NCBI RefSeq assembly: GCF_028993575.1
Contig: NZ_CP118615.1
Coordinates: forward strand, 6,663,001 to 6,727,000
Direction of reading: 5' to 3'
Length of the DNA: 64,000 nt
Origin: Micromonospora cathayae
GTDB taxonomy: Bacteria > Actinomycetota > Actinomycetes > Mycobacteriales > Micromonosporaceae
Position 1 is the first letter of the stretch, and the number at the start of each line of letters is the position of its first letter. Below, piece by piece: positions 43,625 through 50,879 of the stretch. Below the pieces are notes generated by a model. That model saw only the letters and a list, made by a program, of their open reading frames with translations, was not told the origin of the DNA and made no database searches. Both the position numbers and the translations under genes were made by a program.

Positions 43625-45388
43625 ATGTCCGGCCGTCTCCTGCTGGTCTGCCGGTTGCTGGTGCGCGACCTGCGCCGCCGCCGGACCGAGACCGTCCTGC
43701 TTCTGGTCGCCATCACCGCCGCCACCGCCACGCTGACCCTCGGCCTCACCCTCAACGAGGTCGCCGACCGGCCGTACCAGCAGACCCGGACCGCCACCGC
43801 CGGCCCGGACGTGATCGTGACACCCCGGGCCACCGGCCAGGCCGCGTTGGACGAGCTCGCATCGTTGGCCACCGCGGCCGGCGTCACCGATCACAGTGGC
43901 CCCTTCCCGATCGCCTACCTGACCATGACGACCGGCGGCGTATCCGCGCACGCCGTCGTCGAGGGCAGGGAGACCACACCGGTATCGGTCGACCGGCCCG
44001 CCGTGACCGACGGCACCTGGGTACGTCCCGGCGGCGTGGTCGTCGAGCGGGCCTTCGCCGACGCCCTCGGCATCCGCGTGAACGACACGGTCGACCTCGA
44101 CGGTCATCCGTTACGCGTGGTCGGGACCGCGGTCACCGCCGCGAGAACCACATATCCGTACGCCGGGTGGCACTACCCGGGCAGCATCCTGGTCGAGCGC
44201 GGCGGCCTGGTCTGGGTCGACCGCAGCGACATCGCCACGCTGGCGGGCGGCCAGCCGCTGTCCTACACGCTGAACCTCAAGCTCGCCGACCCGGCGGCGA
44301 GCACCGCGTACCCGGTCAGCGACCAACTCACCACCTGGCAGGCCATCGACGACCTCAACGGTCGGCTGTACAGCGACGCGCAGATGACGCTGCTCGTCGG
44401 CAGCTGGCTGCTCAGCGGCCTCGCGCTGGCCGGCGTCGCCGGCATCGTCGCGGGCCGGATCATCGGCCACCGCCGCCGGGTCGGTCTCCTCAAGGCCGTC
44501 GGTGCCGGACCAGCCATGATCGCCGTCGTCCACTTCGCCGAGTACCTCGTGATCGGGCTCACCGCCGCCGCCACCGGCCTGGCCGGGGGCTGGTTCGCCG
44601 CCCCCGTACTGATCCGCCCCAGCGCCGGACTCATCGGCTCCGTCAACGCCCAGCCACCCGCGCTCCGCACGGTGGTCGCCGTCACGGTCCTCGCCCTCAC
44701 GATCGCCGTGGTGGCGACGCTGGTACCCGTGGTACGCGTCGCCACCACCAGCACCGTCCACGCGCTCGCCGACGCCGCGACGCCACCGCAGCGCCGGCGG
44801 TGGCGTATCCGGCTGTCACGGCGGCTGCCCACCGCCCTGCTGATCGGGGTACGCATCAACGCCCGCCGGCAGCGCCGCGCCCGGCTGGTCACCATGAACA
44901 CCCTGATCACCACGACCGCACTCGTTGCCGTACTCATGGTCAACACTCAGGTGGAGCACTTCGACCTCGGCTACACGGAACTCGCCAACCCCCGCCGGGA
45001 GCGAATGGAGCAGGCCCTGCTCGTGGTCGTCCTCGTGGTGTGCGTCCTCGCGCTCGTCAACGCCGTCGTGAGCACCTGGACCACAGTCCTCGACGCCCGC
45101 CAGCCACTGGCCGTCGCGCGGACACTCGGTGCCACCCCCGCGCAGGCTGCCGTGGGCCTGGCGGTAGCGCAACTGCTCCCCGCCGTTCCCGGCGTCGTGG
45201 CGGGGATCCCGGCCGGCATCGGGCTCCTCGCGTTCGTCAGCCGTGCCGAGGTCGAGTACCCACCCGTTCCCTGGCTGCTGGCCACCGCATTCGGAGTCCT
45301 GCTCGCCATCGCCGCGTTCACCGCCATCCCCGCCATGGTCGCCACGCGACGCCCGGTGGTGGACGCCCTCCGGTCCGCACCGGCCTGA
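43625..45388 (+). CDS. FtsX-family ABC permease
   Basis: The 587-residue membrane protein has one N-terminal transmembrane helix, a large extracellular domain (about residues 45-240) and two FtsX-like groups of three helices. These include LLSGLALAGVAGIVAGRIIGHRRRVGLLKAVGA and a second copy with ARQPLAVARTLGATPAQAAVGL. This is a fused double FtsX permease. With the ATPase upstream it should move peptides or lipids, or act by mechanotransmission. It is the last gene of the PadR operon. Confidence 0.9.
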   Translation: MSGRLLLVCRLLVRDLRRRRTETVLLLVAITAATATLTLGLTLNEVADRPYQQTRTATAGPDVIVTPRATGQAALDELASLATAAGVTDHSGPFPIAYLTMTTGGVSAHAVVEGRETTPVSVDRPAVTDGTWVRPGGVVVERAFADALGIRVNDTVDLDGHPLRVVGTAVTAARTTYPYAGWHYPGSILVERGGLVWVDRSDIATLAGGQPLSYTLNLKLADPAASTAYPVSDQLTTWQAIDDLNGRLYSDAQMTLLVGSWLLSGLALAGVAGIVAGRIIGHRRRVGLLKAVGAGPAMIAVVHFAEYLVIGLTAAATGLAGGWFAAPVLIRPSAGLIGSVNAQPPALRTVVAVTVLALTIAVVATLVPVVRVATTSTVHALADAATPPQRRRWRIRLSRRLPTALLIGVRINARRQRRARLVTMNTLITTTALVAVLMVNTQVEHFDLGYTELANPRRERMEQALLVVVLVVCVLALVNAVVSTWTTVLDARQPLAVARTLGATPAQAAVGLAVAQLLPAVPGVVAGIPAGIGLLAFVSRAEVEYPPVPWLLATAFGVLLAIAAFTAIPAMVATRRPVVDALRSAPA

Positions 45389-45462
45389 CCGGAGGGCATC
45401 CAGCAGCACACCGACAGCCGCCGGGACGCGTACGCCGGGCTGCTGGGGAACGGTCCCCACCC

Positions 45463-45900
45463 CTAATCCTCGTCGAGGAGACCCAAGCTCTCCGGCAACT
45501 CGTTTAGCCACTCGCGCACGACACCCGTCTCGCGAGCCGCCCGAGCCTTGACAAGTCCGATGAGCATCTCGCGCTCACCCGGCCCCAACGTGCCGAAGAG
45601 GCCGGCGACCCGGTCTTGGACGGATGCAGCTTCATTCGGATCAACGACGTCGTCATCGCTCAGCTCAAGGAACGTCAGACACTCAAGCAGGGCATCCAGA
45701 AGCACGCCGGTCAACATCTGACGATCGTAGGTGTCCGCTGCGGTACGGAAGCCCGGCGTGGCCGGCCGCCGGGCGAGGTAGGGGCTTCCGACGGGCGCGG
45801 CAGTCGGGTCGCCGGGTCGCTGCAGCAGGTCCACCGCCTGGACGTGCCCGGTTCTCTCCCCCACGTCGCCCAACACGGAGGAGGACCGGCGCGGCCCCAT
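45463..45900 (-). CDS. Small acidic protein, unknown function
   Basis: The frame gives 145 residues from a start at 45900. The second half (MLTGVLLDALLECLTFLELSDDDVVDPNEAA, then LGPGEREMLIGLVKARAARE) is helical and acidic and looks coding. The first 60 residues are less convincing, so a start near the internal ATG (MLTGV) is possible. No domain is recognised. It is divergent from another small acidic gene 24 bp away. The pairing may be an immunity-type or stress pair, but this is a guess. Confidence 0.6.
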   Translation of the reverse strand: MGPRRSSSVLGDVGERTGHVQAVDLLQRPGDPTAAPVGSPYLARRPATPGFRTAADTYDRQMLTGVLLDALLECLTFLELSDDDVVDPNEAASVQDRVAGLFGTLGPGEREMLIGLVKARAARETGVVREWLNELPESLGLLDED

Positions 45901-45924
45901 TGTCTCCCGCCTACCCTGACGCGC

Positions 45925-46269
45925 ATGAGCGACAGCGTCGAGACGAGTTCGCCTGGAAGCACCGGCAGGTGGATCCTCACCGCCAACGTCCGCGCATTGA
46001 TCGAGTCACTGGCAGCCCTGGTCGACTACGAGGCCGACGACTGGGACTGGGACGCCATCGAGGCAGGGCTCAGCGGTACCGACGCCGAAGACCCGCAAGG
46101 GTGGTACAGCTACCCACTCGTCGGAACCATGGCGCTCCGTCTGGAACTGGCGAACGATCCCGGCTCCATCGTCACGACGGTCCGAGTACATCATCCGCCC
46201 GACCGACTACTGGCGGCCCGCATCGAGACCGTCATGTCGATGCTCGCCCGCTACCAGGTCGTCGCTTAG
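45925..46269 (+). CDS. Small acidic protein, unknown function
   Basis: The ATG at 45925 gives 114 residues: a disordered Ser-rich start, a very acidic patch (VDYEADDWDWDAIEAGLSGTD) and a C-terminal alpha/beta part (MALRLELANDPGSIVTTVRV, LAARIETVMSMLARYQVV). The composition resembles immunity proteins, but no family is recognised. It is followed by 170 bp without a gene. Confidence 0.65.
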   Translation: MSDSVETSSPGSTGRWILTANVRALIESLAALVDYEADDWDWDAIEAGLSGTDAEDPQGWYSYPLVGTMALRLELANDPGSIVTTVRVHHPPDRLLAARIETVMSMLARYQVVA

Positions 46270-46442
46270 CGATCCGGACACCACAAGATCAAAGCGTCAA
46301 ACGCCGGCCAATGTGGACCATGAACGACCATCGACGTGATGCGCTGTATGACTGGGGCGAGCATCAGGTTTGCCGGCAGAGCGATCCCCACATGGATACA
46401 GACATGAGCAGGCGGCTCGGCGCCCAGCACACTATCGGCGCC

Positions 46443-46850
46443 TCAGCGCAGGTCAGGAGGAATCTGGATCGTGACCACTCCCAGCCCGGCGTAGGCCTTG
46501 GGTGACTCGGTCACCACCGGCCGCCCGGCGGGCCACTCCGGGTCGGGACGGGCAACGGTCACCGCGTGGGCAAGTTGCCAGTCCACGCCCTGCTCGACCA
46601 GGCGTCCAACCGACAGGGCACCCGCGTAGTCCAGTTCCACGGCCTCAAGGGCAGGCAACCTGCCGACATGTTCCCCGAGCGCGGGGCGGATCGAGGAGGC
46701 CGCCGCCAGGCAGACAGCGGGCACGAAGACGTGCCGGCCGGCCTCCCGGTGCGCCTGCACCACCAGGGCGGAGAGCACCGGATGCCCGACGCCGAGGGTC
46801 AGCAGGGCGCTGTGGTCGAACACGACACCGGCGGGCAGACCAGGGTTCAT
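46443..46850 (-). CDS. PIN-like protein, probable VapC-type toxin
   Basis: The 135-residue protein opens VVFDHSALLTLGVG, with the first PIN-domain aspartate placed as in VapC ribonucleases. A small hydrophobic helix follows (VFVPAVCLAAASSIR), then GALSVGRLVEQGVDWQLAHAVTVARPDPEWPAGRPVVTESPKAYAG in the position of the other acidic residues. The acidic quartet is not complete by eye, so activity is uncertain. Its ATG overlaps the stop of the preceding antitoxin-like gene, the usual antitoxin-first toxin-antitoxin order. Confidence 0.7.
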   Translation of the reverse strand: MNPGLPAGVVFDHSALLTLGVGHPVLSALVVQAHREAGRHVFVPAVCLAAASSIRPALGEHVGRLPALEAVELDYAGALSVGRLVEQGVDWQLAHAVTVARPDPEWPAGRPVVTESPKAYAGLGVVTIQIPPDLR

Positions 46851-47137
46851 GCCGCTCTCGGACGCCGGTCGGGATGCGGCAGGCCCTCGAGGGCCTCCCC
46901 TGTCTCGACGGCCCGCCAGACACTTTCCGCGTCGGCGAGATCCTGGTAACTGAGGTCCGGGGCGATCCTGGTTCGCACGTACTCTTCGGCCTGGTCGCCA
47001 CGGCGTTGCAGCTCGTCACGGGTCAACGTCTCCCAGGCGAGCCGGGTCACCAGCTCGCGCATGGTGATCCCCCGTTCCCGGGCCACCAGGCTGAGCCGGT
47101 CCCGGGTCGCGGCGTCCACCTTGATCGTCGTATCCAC
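46847..47137 (-). CDS. VapB-like antitoxin
   Basis: The GTG at 47137 gives 96 residues. VDTTIKVDAATRDRLSLVAR is a ribbon-helix-helix-like DNA-binding start, and an acidic helical tail (DLSYQDLADAESVWRAVETG) could wrap the toxin. It is coupled to the PIN-like gene by a four-base overlap. A perfect 7-bp inverted repeat overlaps its -10 element (TATACT), which lies only 7 bases before the GTG. The mRNA should therefore be leaderless and the operon self-repressed. Confidence 0.78.
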   Translation of the reverse strand: MDTTIKVDAATRDRLSLVARERGITMRELVTRLAWETLTRDELQRRGDQAEEYVRTRIAPDLSYQDLADAESVWRAVETGEALEGLPHPDRRPRAA

Positions 47138-47145
47138 GCGACGCA

Positions 47146-47162
47146 GTATACCGTCGGTATAC
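47146..47162 (-). promoter_or_regulatory. Toxin-antitoxin operator and promoter
   Basis: GTATACC-GTC-GGTATAC is a perfect 7-bp inverted repeat with a 3-bp spacer. On the minus strand it contains TATACT as the -10 box, 7 bases before the antitoxin GTG. This suits a leaderless transcript blocked by the ribbon-helix-helix antitoxin. Confidence 0.8.
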
Positions 47163-47220
47163 CTTAGCGCTGCGTGACGTGCCTGCGACAAGCCGCCGGA
47201 TCGACGCATTGCAGAGACAG

Positions 47221-47440
47221 TCAGCAGCGCTCCTCGTCCCGCATGTCGGCGAGCGTGGCAACCACCTCTACCGTCTCGTCGCCGAGCTTCGGCGGAAGCG
47301 GTACGGGACCGCTGCCCGTCGGGGCGGCGGCCCGCCCTGCGACCACCAGCCTGGTCAGCGTCGACCTGTCGTCACCCGCCGGGACGAGCCTGGCGATCGG
47401 GTACCCGTGATCGGTGATCTCGACGGTCTCACCGCCGCTG
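47221..47440 (-). pseudogene. Phd/YefM-type antitoxin remnant
   Basis: The segment reads SGGETVEITDHGYPIARLVP, then DRSTLTRLVVAGRAA, the second half of a Phd/YefM antitoxin (GETVEITDxGRPIARLVP is the family hallmark). Its N-terminal DNA-binding half is missing and replaced by transposase sequence in the same open frame. No toxin gene follows it directly. It is a relic of a second toxin-antitoxin locus, cut by an insertion. Confidence 0.75.
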
Positions 47441-47628
47441 ACCGCGCCAGCGTCGACGTCGGCCTTCTCCGGCGCAGCCACGTGAACAACGTCATCGGGT
47501 GCATCCTGAAATCCTTCGCGATCTGCTCGACCGGTCACGCCCGCCTCACGGTCACGGGCCACCCGCATGACGTCATCGCGGAACTCTCGGGGGTAAGGCT
47601 TGGGCACAACGACATCCTTCCAGCCCAT
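47441..47628 (-). mobile_element. IS3-family transposase orfA fragment, frameshifted
   Basis: The start PKPYPREFRDDVMRVARDRE is the typical opening of IS3-group orfA. After VT the frame is lost, but the next frame continues VEQIAKDFRMHPMTL and FTWLRR, the transposase helix-turn-helix. A one-base insertion near 47531-47534 and a five-base insertion near 47470 restore the original frame (ADVDAG). The whole remnant plus the Phd tail thus still forms one open frame of 135 codons. GGAAGGA precedes a GTG at 47607, the likely original start. There is no orfB, so the element is dead. Confidence 0.8.
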
Positions 47629-47977
47629 TACAAGCGCAAGCCATCTCAGATGTCACCTACACTTGCAGCAGACCCAGTCGAGGTGCCCGACCGTCGCTAG
47701 AACCAGGACACCGGACGGGGCAGCGACGACACCCAACTCGACGATTTCCACCCGAACGAGTCTGGCCTTCAGGTACAGCGCTGTCACGGGCGCGATTCCG
47801 GAACCTCAGTGGCAGGCCCAAACAGGCTATCGATGGCGTTGCGGGGCCACCGGTTCAAGACCGGGCAGCGTCGGAGCCGTCATCGGCCCGCCCCCGCACA
47901 GCGCCGAATTCAGTGGTGCCGCTGGTCAGCCCATCGGTAGCCTTCGGCCCCACCAGGATTCGGGGGGCGAGGTCGAC
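47629..47977. other. Non-coding scrap region
   Basis: About 350 bp lie between the transposase relic and the next gene. TGTAGGTGACATCTGAGATG (minus strand, just upstream of orfA) may be the old left end of the insertion sequence. The stretch also contains the 35-bp echo of the rep gene start, listed separately. No intact gene is supported. Confidence 0.55.
47852..47886 (-). repeat. 35-bp echo of the repSA 5' end
   Basis: This 35-base segment matches 54921-54955, the start of the element's rep gene, at 33 positions. On the minus strand it still reads ATG then TAPTLPGLEP, as in the real rep protein, but continues VAPQRHR and stops. It is best read as the last trace of an older, related integrative element at this locus. 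A shared attachment-type repeat is less likely, because the match is in coding sequence. Confidence 0.8.
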
Positions 47978-48331
47978 ATGAGCAGCGGTGACGGCACGAC
48001 GGTGTTGTGGCGTCCCACCGGGCCGGAAGAGTTGGCCCTCGTCCGGGATTCGGGGTGGCGTCGCTGGCCCCCACGCCTGCCGGACCAGCCGATCTTCTAC
48101 CCGGTCCTCAACGAGGACTACGCGGTCATGATCGCCCGGGACTGGAACGTACCGGCGTCCGGCGTTGGCTACGTCACCCGCTTCCGCGTGGCCTCGGAGT
48201 TCGTGAGCCGCTACCCGGTCCAACAGGTCGGCGGCAAGACGATCCTCGAGCTGTGGGTCCCGGCCGAGGAGCTGGACGAGTTCAACGAGCACATTGTGGG
48301 ACTGATCGAGGTCGTCCACGAGTTCCACTAG
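47978..48331 (+). CDS. Conserved actinobacterial protein of unknown function
   Basis: The ATG at 47978 gives 117 residues: TTVLWRPTGPEELALVRDSG, then WRRWPPRLPDQPIFYPVLNEDYAVMIAR, RFRVASEFVSRYPVQQVGG and LWVPAEELDEFNEHIVGLIEV. I recall very similar short proteins in many Streptomyces and relatives, sometimes labelled ADP-ribosylation/crystallin J1, a label not supported by any motif here. The complete, well-conserved pattern suggests it is functional. It stands alone. Confidence 0.75.
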   Translation: MSSGDGTTVLWRPTGPEELALVRDSGWRRWPPRLPDQPIFYPVLNEDYAVMIARDWNVPASGVGYVTRFRVASEFVSRYPVQQVGGKTILELWVPAEELDEFNEHIVGLIEVVHEFH

Positions 48332-48433
48332 CTAGTCCGTGGTCGGGGCTTCCGGCTGCGGCTACGCCTCCCTGGCCTGGGTACGCCGCCGCGCGTCGGC
48401 CGGCCGGCGGAGCGTTCCCCCGGCTGGGTCCGG

Positions 48434-49675
48434 TCAGCTCCGGGGCGGCCGGGTCAGGCCGATGGTGGCGGCGAGGCGGGTCAGGTCGGCGGGGGTACGG
48501 CCGGCGCGGACGAGGGTGGTGAGCAGGGCTCGGCCGACAGGTCGGAGGCGTACCTCGGCGGGGGCGGTCTGGTCGGCGGTGAGCAGGGCCCGGCCGGCGG
48601 CATGATGGTCGCCGGTGTCGAGGTGGGCGCGGGCCATGTCGATGAGGTGGGCGGCCCGGTGTTCGGCGGGCAGCCGGGGCCAGCCGGCGTCGCGGGTGGC
48701 CCGGTGGTGCAGGGCGACGGCGGTGGCGTGATCGCCGAGACGGGCGGCGGCCAGGGCGCGGGCCAGGTCGACGCTGACGGGGGCGAAGCCGTCGTCGTGG
48801 TGGTGGCCCCGGGCATCGTGGACGGCGGCGAGGTGGTGCGCGCGGTCGGCGTACTCCTTGCAGGTGGTGGTGTCGCCGCAGGTGGCGGCGGCGATGGCCG
48901 CTTCGGCGAGCAGGGTCCCGGTCAGGGCCAGGTCGTCGGCCGGCAGGTGCTCGGGCGGTGTCTGCTGGTACCGGCTCACGGCGAGTCGGCGTACGGCGGT
49001 GGTGGCGGCGAGCAGCGCGAGCCGGGGCCGGTCGAGGGCGCGTAGCGCCTGGGCGAGCGCGACGGCGGCGTGCCCGGCCCGGTCGGGGTCGTCGGCGGCG
49101 GCGGTCATGGCCCGGTCGGCGGCGAGCCAGGCCAGGTGCGGCTCACCGAGCTTGACCATGGTCTGCGCGGTGAGCCGGTGCACGCGCGCCAGGAGTGGGC
49201 CGGTGAGGGTCGGCGTGGTGTGGTGGGCGTGGCGGGTGGCGGTGAGCAGGCCGGGCAGCACCCGGAGCGTCTGCTGGTGGTGGGCGTACCGGTAGGCGGT
49301 CTCGGCGTACCGGAGCTGCCGGTCAAGCTCGGTGACGGTCGGCGGCCAGTCCCGGCCGGTGGGGGTGTCATGGTCGGCGAGGGCTTCCCGGACGGCTTCG
49401 ACGGCGGCGGCGGTGCCACCGGCGGCCGGGGCGCGGCGGGTGGTGCGGCCGAGCAGCACGGCCGGGGTGACGCCGAGCGCGGCGGCCACGGCTTCGATCA
49501 TCGGAAGCCGGTCGAGGCGGCGGACGCCGCGCTCGACCTTGTCGACCCAGCTCTTCGAGCGGCCGATCCGGTCGGCGAAGACCTGCTGGTTCATGCCCCG
49601 GCGGACGCGGAGCTGGGCGATCCGCCGGCCGATGGGCAGCTCGCGGCGGTTGTCACGGGGCGGCGGGACACTCAC
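48434..49675 (-). CDS. XRE-type regulator with helical repeat domain
   Basis: The 413-residue protein has an N-terminal helix-turn-helix of the XRE/lambda-repressor class (IGRRIAQLRVRRGMNQQVFA, RIGRSKSWVDKVERG, then LGVTPAVLLGR). About 330 residues of Ala/Leu-rich, TPR-like helices follow (LAWLAADRAMTAAADDPDRAG, and others). Such proteins are common in actinobacteria, often as pleiotropic or signal-dependent regulators. It starts at a GTG that overlaps the stop of a small membrane-protein gene, the last of three overlapping genes read toward it. Confidence 0.85.
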   Translation of the reverse strand: MSVPPPRDNRRELPIGRRIAQLRVRRGMNQQVFADRIGRSKSWVDKVERGVRRLDRLPMIEAVAAALGVTPAVLLGRTTRRAPAAGGTAAAVEAVREALADHDTPTGRDWPPTVTELDRQLRYAETAYRYAHHQQTLRVLPGLLTATRHAHHTTPTLTGPLLARVHRLTAQTMVKLGEPHLAWLAADRAMTAAADDPDRAGHAAVALAQALRALDRPRLALLAATTAVRRLAVSRYQQTPPEHLPADDLALTGTLLAEAAIAAATCGDTTTCKEYADRAHHLAAVHDARGHHHDDGFAPVSVDLARALAAARLGDHATAVALHHRATRDAGWPRLPAEHRAAHLIDMARAHLDTGDHHAAGRALLTADQTAPAEVRLRPVGRALLTTLVRAGRTPADLTRLAATIGLTRPPRS

Positions 49676-49830
49676 CGGCGTACCCCCCGGTGCAGGCTCT
49701 CGGTGGACTGCCCGCAACGCGGACACCACCGGGACTTGACCCGGAACGCGAGCAGCCCGAGCAGGAAGCCCGGCACCAGCCCACCGAACACGATCGACAC
49801 GAGCACCTCGGAAACCACGAGCACCCTCAC
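49672..49830 (-). CDS. 52-residue single-pass membrane protein with CxxC
   Basis: The protein has one hydrophobic stretch (VSEVLVSIVFGGLVPGFLLGLLAF) and then SRWCPRCGQSTESLH, a two-cysteine knuckle that could form half a zinc ribbon. A start at 49830 is inferred from its four-base overlap with the preceding gene (GTGA). Its end overlaps the XRE gene. Function is unknown; the coupling suggests it serves the XRE regulator, perhaps as membrane anchor or sensor. Confidence 0.6.
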   Translation of the reverse strand: MRVLVVSEVLVSIVFGGLVPGFLLGLLAFRVKSRWCPRCGQSTESLHRGVRR

Positions 49831-50114
49831 CTTCCGGCCGGGTCGGAGAAGTCGAGGGTGCAGATCTGCGGCGTCCGGGCCGGGGTGTGGACGAGCGTGC
49901 ACTTGTCGGCGTGAGTCGTTTTCAGCCTCGACGACAGGTAGACATCCGGGCGCAGTCGGTCAGCCGAGGACTCCATGACGGGGAAGAACCGAGCCAATGG
50001 GCAGGGCAAGTTGGTCAGACACATACGAGACCGCCAGATTCGACGGATCGGAACGTGCGAGCGGAAGTCCTTGGAGCGCCTGTCCAAGTACGAGCGTTCT
50101 CCGTTGTCTGCCAT
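49827..50114 (-). CDS. Small protein, unknown function, first gene of the XRE operon
   Basis: The ATG at 50114 gives 95 residues (MADNGERSYLDRRSKDFRSH, then SRMCLTNLPCPLARFFPVME and KTTHADKCTLVHTPARTPQ). Base composition is lower in GC than its neighbours. It has three cysteines and no known domain. A TTG at 50186 could extend it. It overlaps the next gene by four bases. Two GTTGAC copies 7 bp apart lie upstream, possibly part of its promoter. Confidence 0.55.
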   Translation of the reverse strand: MADNGERSYLDRRSKDFRSHVPIRRIWRSRMCLTNLPCPLARFFPVMESSADRLRPDVYLSSRLKTTHADKCTLVHTPARTPQICTLDFSDPAGR

Positions 50115-50218
50115 ACCGACATCTTGCCGGCCTCCGTAGTCAACCGTCAACGACGCTGGCCCATGTTTTTCGACATTGTCGCTCAACTAGCACACGCCCT
50201 CGCCTAGCGTCAAGGTTC

Positions 50219-50401
50219 ATGGACCTTGTCGGCGTGGCGGAGATCCGAGACATGCTCGGTGGCGTCTCCCGCCAGCGCGCCAACGTGATCACCAACGCGA
50301 AGGGCTTCCCGGACCCAGTCGCCACCCTTCGGATGGGCAAGGTCTGGCGCCGCCAAGACGTCGAGCAGTGGATAGCCGAGCACCGATCAGCGAAGGACTG
50401 A
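50219..50401 (+). CDS. AlpA-like helix-turn-helix protein
   Basis: The 60-residue protein (MDLVGVAEIRDMLGGVSRQR, then TLRMGKVWRRQDVEQWIAEH) is a MerR/AlpA-type excisionase-like DNA-binding fold: a short helix-turn-helix followed by a wing and the VWRRQDVEQWI helix. Such proteins direct excision or regulate mobile elements. It is divergent from the XRE operon. It may be a second excisionase left from an older element, matching the rep echo nearby, or a regulator of that operon. Confidence 0.75.
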   Translation: MDLVGVAEIRDMLGGVSRQRANVITNAKGFPDPVATLRMGKVWRRQDVEQWIAEHRSAKD

Positions 50402-50879
50402 CAGCCGCCGCAGGCCGGTCCGCTCAGTAGGTTGGCCAGCGGGTCCGCCGAAGGCAAGGCTGGCCGGCAAGCGCAGGCGAGTCGGTACAGCCAGGTCAAA
50501 GCACCTCCGGCGGGGGCCTCAGGCTCCGGGATAGCCGGGGCCGTCGGGCACGTCCGATAGGGCGGTTGGCCGCAGTCACCCACCAACCACGGGACGCCCA
50601 AGATCAGGCCGTCTCCAGGGCGTCAGGCCGTCGCGAGGCCGTCAACTGTCGACCAAAGTTGCCCAAAACACCCGTCGACACCCGAACATAGAACCGGCTC
50701 AGAGCCTTGATCGAGGCTCTGAGCTGGTGGGCGACGGACGAGTCGACCTGTACGCCGGATTATGAAGGTGAAACGCCCGCTGACCTGGGGCGGAGCCCGC
50801 CGACAACCGCTGTGGGCCGTCGTCGGGCCGTCAGGCAGTCGTAAACCCGTCTGCTCGGTGACGACACGGGCAACTGTGG
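50402..50879. other. Gene-poor stretch with a 10-bp stem-loop
   Basis: No supported gene lies here. The segment holds repeated AGGCCGTC words (50603-50650) and a stem-loop, CTCAGAGCCT (50698-50707) with its complement at 50714-50723 and a 6-base loop. The hairpin could end the 50880-51686 gene, whose stop is about 160 bp away, or be part of an attachment region. Neither is proved. Confidence 0.5.

Noticed and set aside
47852..47866. T-arm of a tRNA (GGTTCAAGACC)
   Set aside because: No acceptor or anticodon arms fit around it. The segment matches the start of the rep gene at 54921-54955 instead.
50140..50601. Minus-strand ORF of 153 codons
   Set aside because: It overlaps the AlpA-like gene antisense and has a Pro/Cys/Ser-rich product without pattern; taken as a shadow.
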